From Acanthaster planci (taxonomy: Eukaryota; Echinodermata; Asteroidea; Valvatida; Acanthasteridae), in contig NW_019091363.1 of assembly GCF_001949145.1 (NCBI RefSeq), forward strand, positions 1,537,812-1,566,852: DNA of 29,041 nt, read 5' to 3'. Of the stretch, positions 28,948 through 29,041 are shown piece by piece. The notes under the pieces were generated by a model. The model was given only the letters and a program-made list of their open reading frames with translations, did not search any database and was not told where the DNA came from. How positions within the stretch are numbered: position 1 is the first letter of the stretch; each line of letters starts with the position of its first letter. The position numbers were made by a program, and so were the translations under genes.

Positions 28948-29041
28948 GTGAAAACAAGCAAATCTAATCTTTTGCATGCTGTACCCTTAAGGGTCCAGTC
29001 CACTAATTCAAGCCCCATTGAAAACAGTTATAATTCTCATG

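Noticed and set aside
1-29041. CRISPR arrays, operons or other prokaryotic features
   Set aside because: Repeats lack regular spacers of unique sequence, and genes are split by GT-AG introns; this is animal nuclear DNA.

Overview
This is animal nuclear DNA: AT-rich, with GT-AG introns, short phase-conserved exons and dense mobile-element debris. The abundance of the palindromic word TACATGTA, together with a DIRS-like element, a Ty3/Gypsy element and a non-LTR element, suggests a marine invertebrate. A deuterostome (echinoderm, hemichordate or amphioxus) is my guess; the species cannot be fixed from the sequence.

The window is a head-to-tail array of three paralogous genes on the + strand. 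All encode a small type I membrane protein of the cation-dependent mannose-6-phosphate receptor (M6PR) family: signal peptide, one cysteine-rich lumenal MRH-type domain, a Pro/Thr stalk, one membrane helix and a short cytosolic tail. Paralogue A (2967-8607) is complete: 7 exons, 276 residues. Paralogue B (10350-16160) is a pseudogene: shifted and stopped exon 1, a TACATG insertion at the exon 3 donor, a DIRS-like insertion, no exons 4-6, and an early-stopped exon 7 next to a LINE fragment. Paralogue C (18918-28947 and beyond) is open through exon 6, with exon 7 past the right edge. Exons 3, 4 and 6 are 113, 82 and 127 nt in both A and C, and every intron phase agrees.

B and C are the closest relatives. 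They share upstream sequence, an intron-1 repeat and intron-3 sequence, so the unit was duplicated as a block. Intron 3 was then hit independently in each copy: a ~3.0 kb DIRS-like tyrosine-recombinase relic in B (12652-15681) and a ~5.2 kb Gypsy element in C (21189-26389). Each copy supplies the empty site for the other. The Gypsy element itself carries a 300-bp MITE flanked by TTA inside its reverse-transcriptase region.

The expected role of the intact proteins is binding mannose-type glycans on lysosomal or secretory cargo and cycling between Golgi and endosomes. A keeps the arginine that lines up with the ligand-contacting arginine of M6PR; B and C encode lysine there. None shows the acidic-dileucine tail end of vertebrate M6PR, although C's tail end is outside the window.
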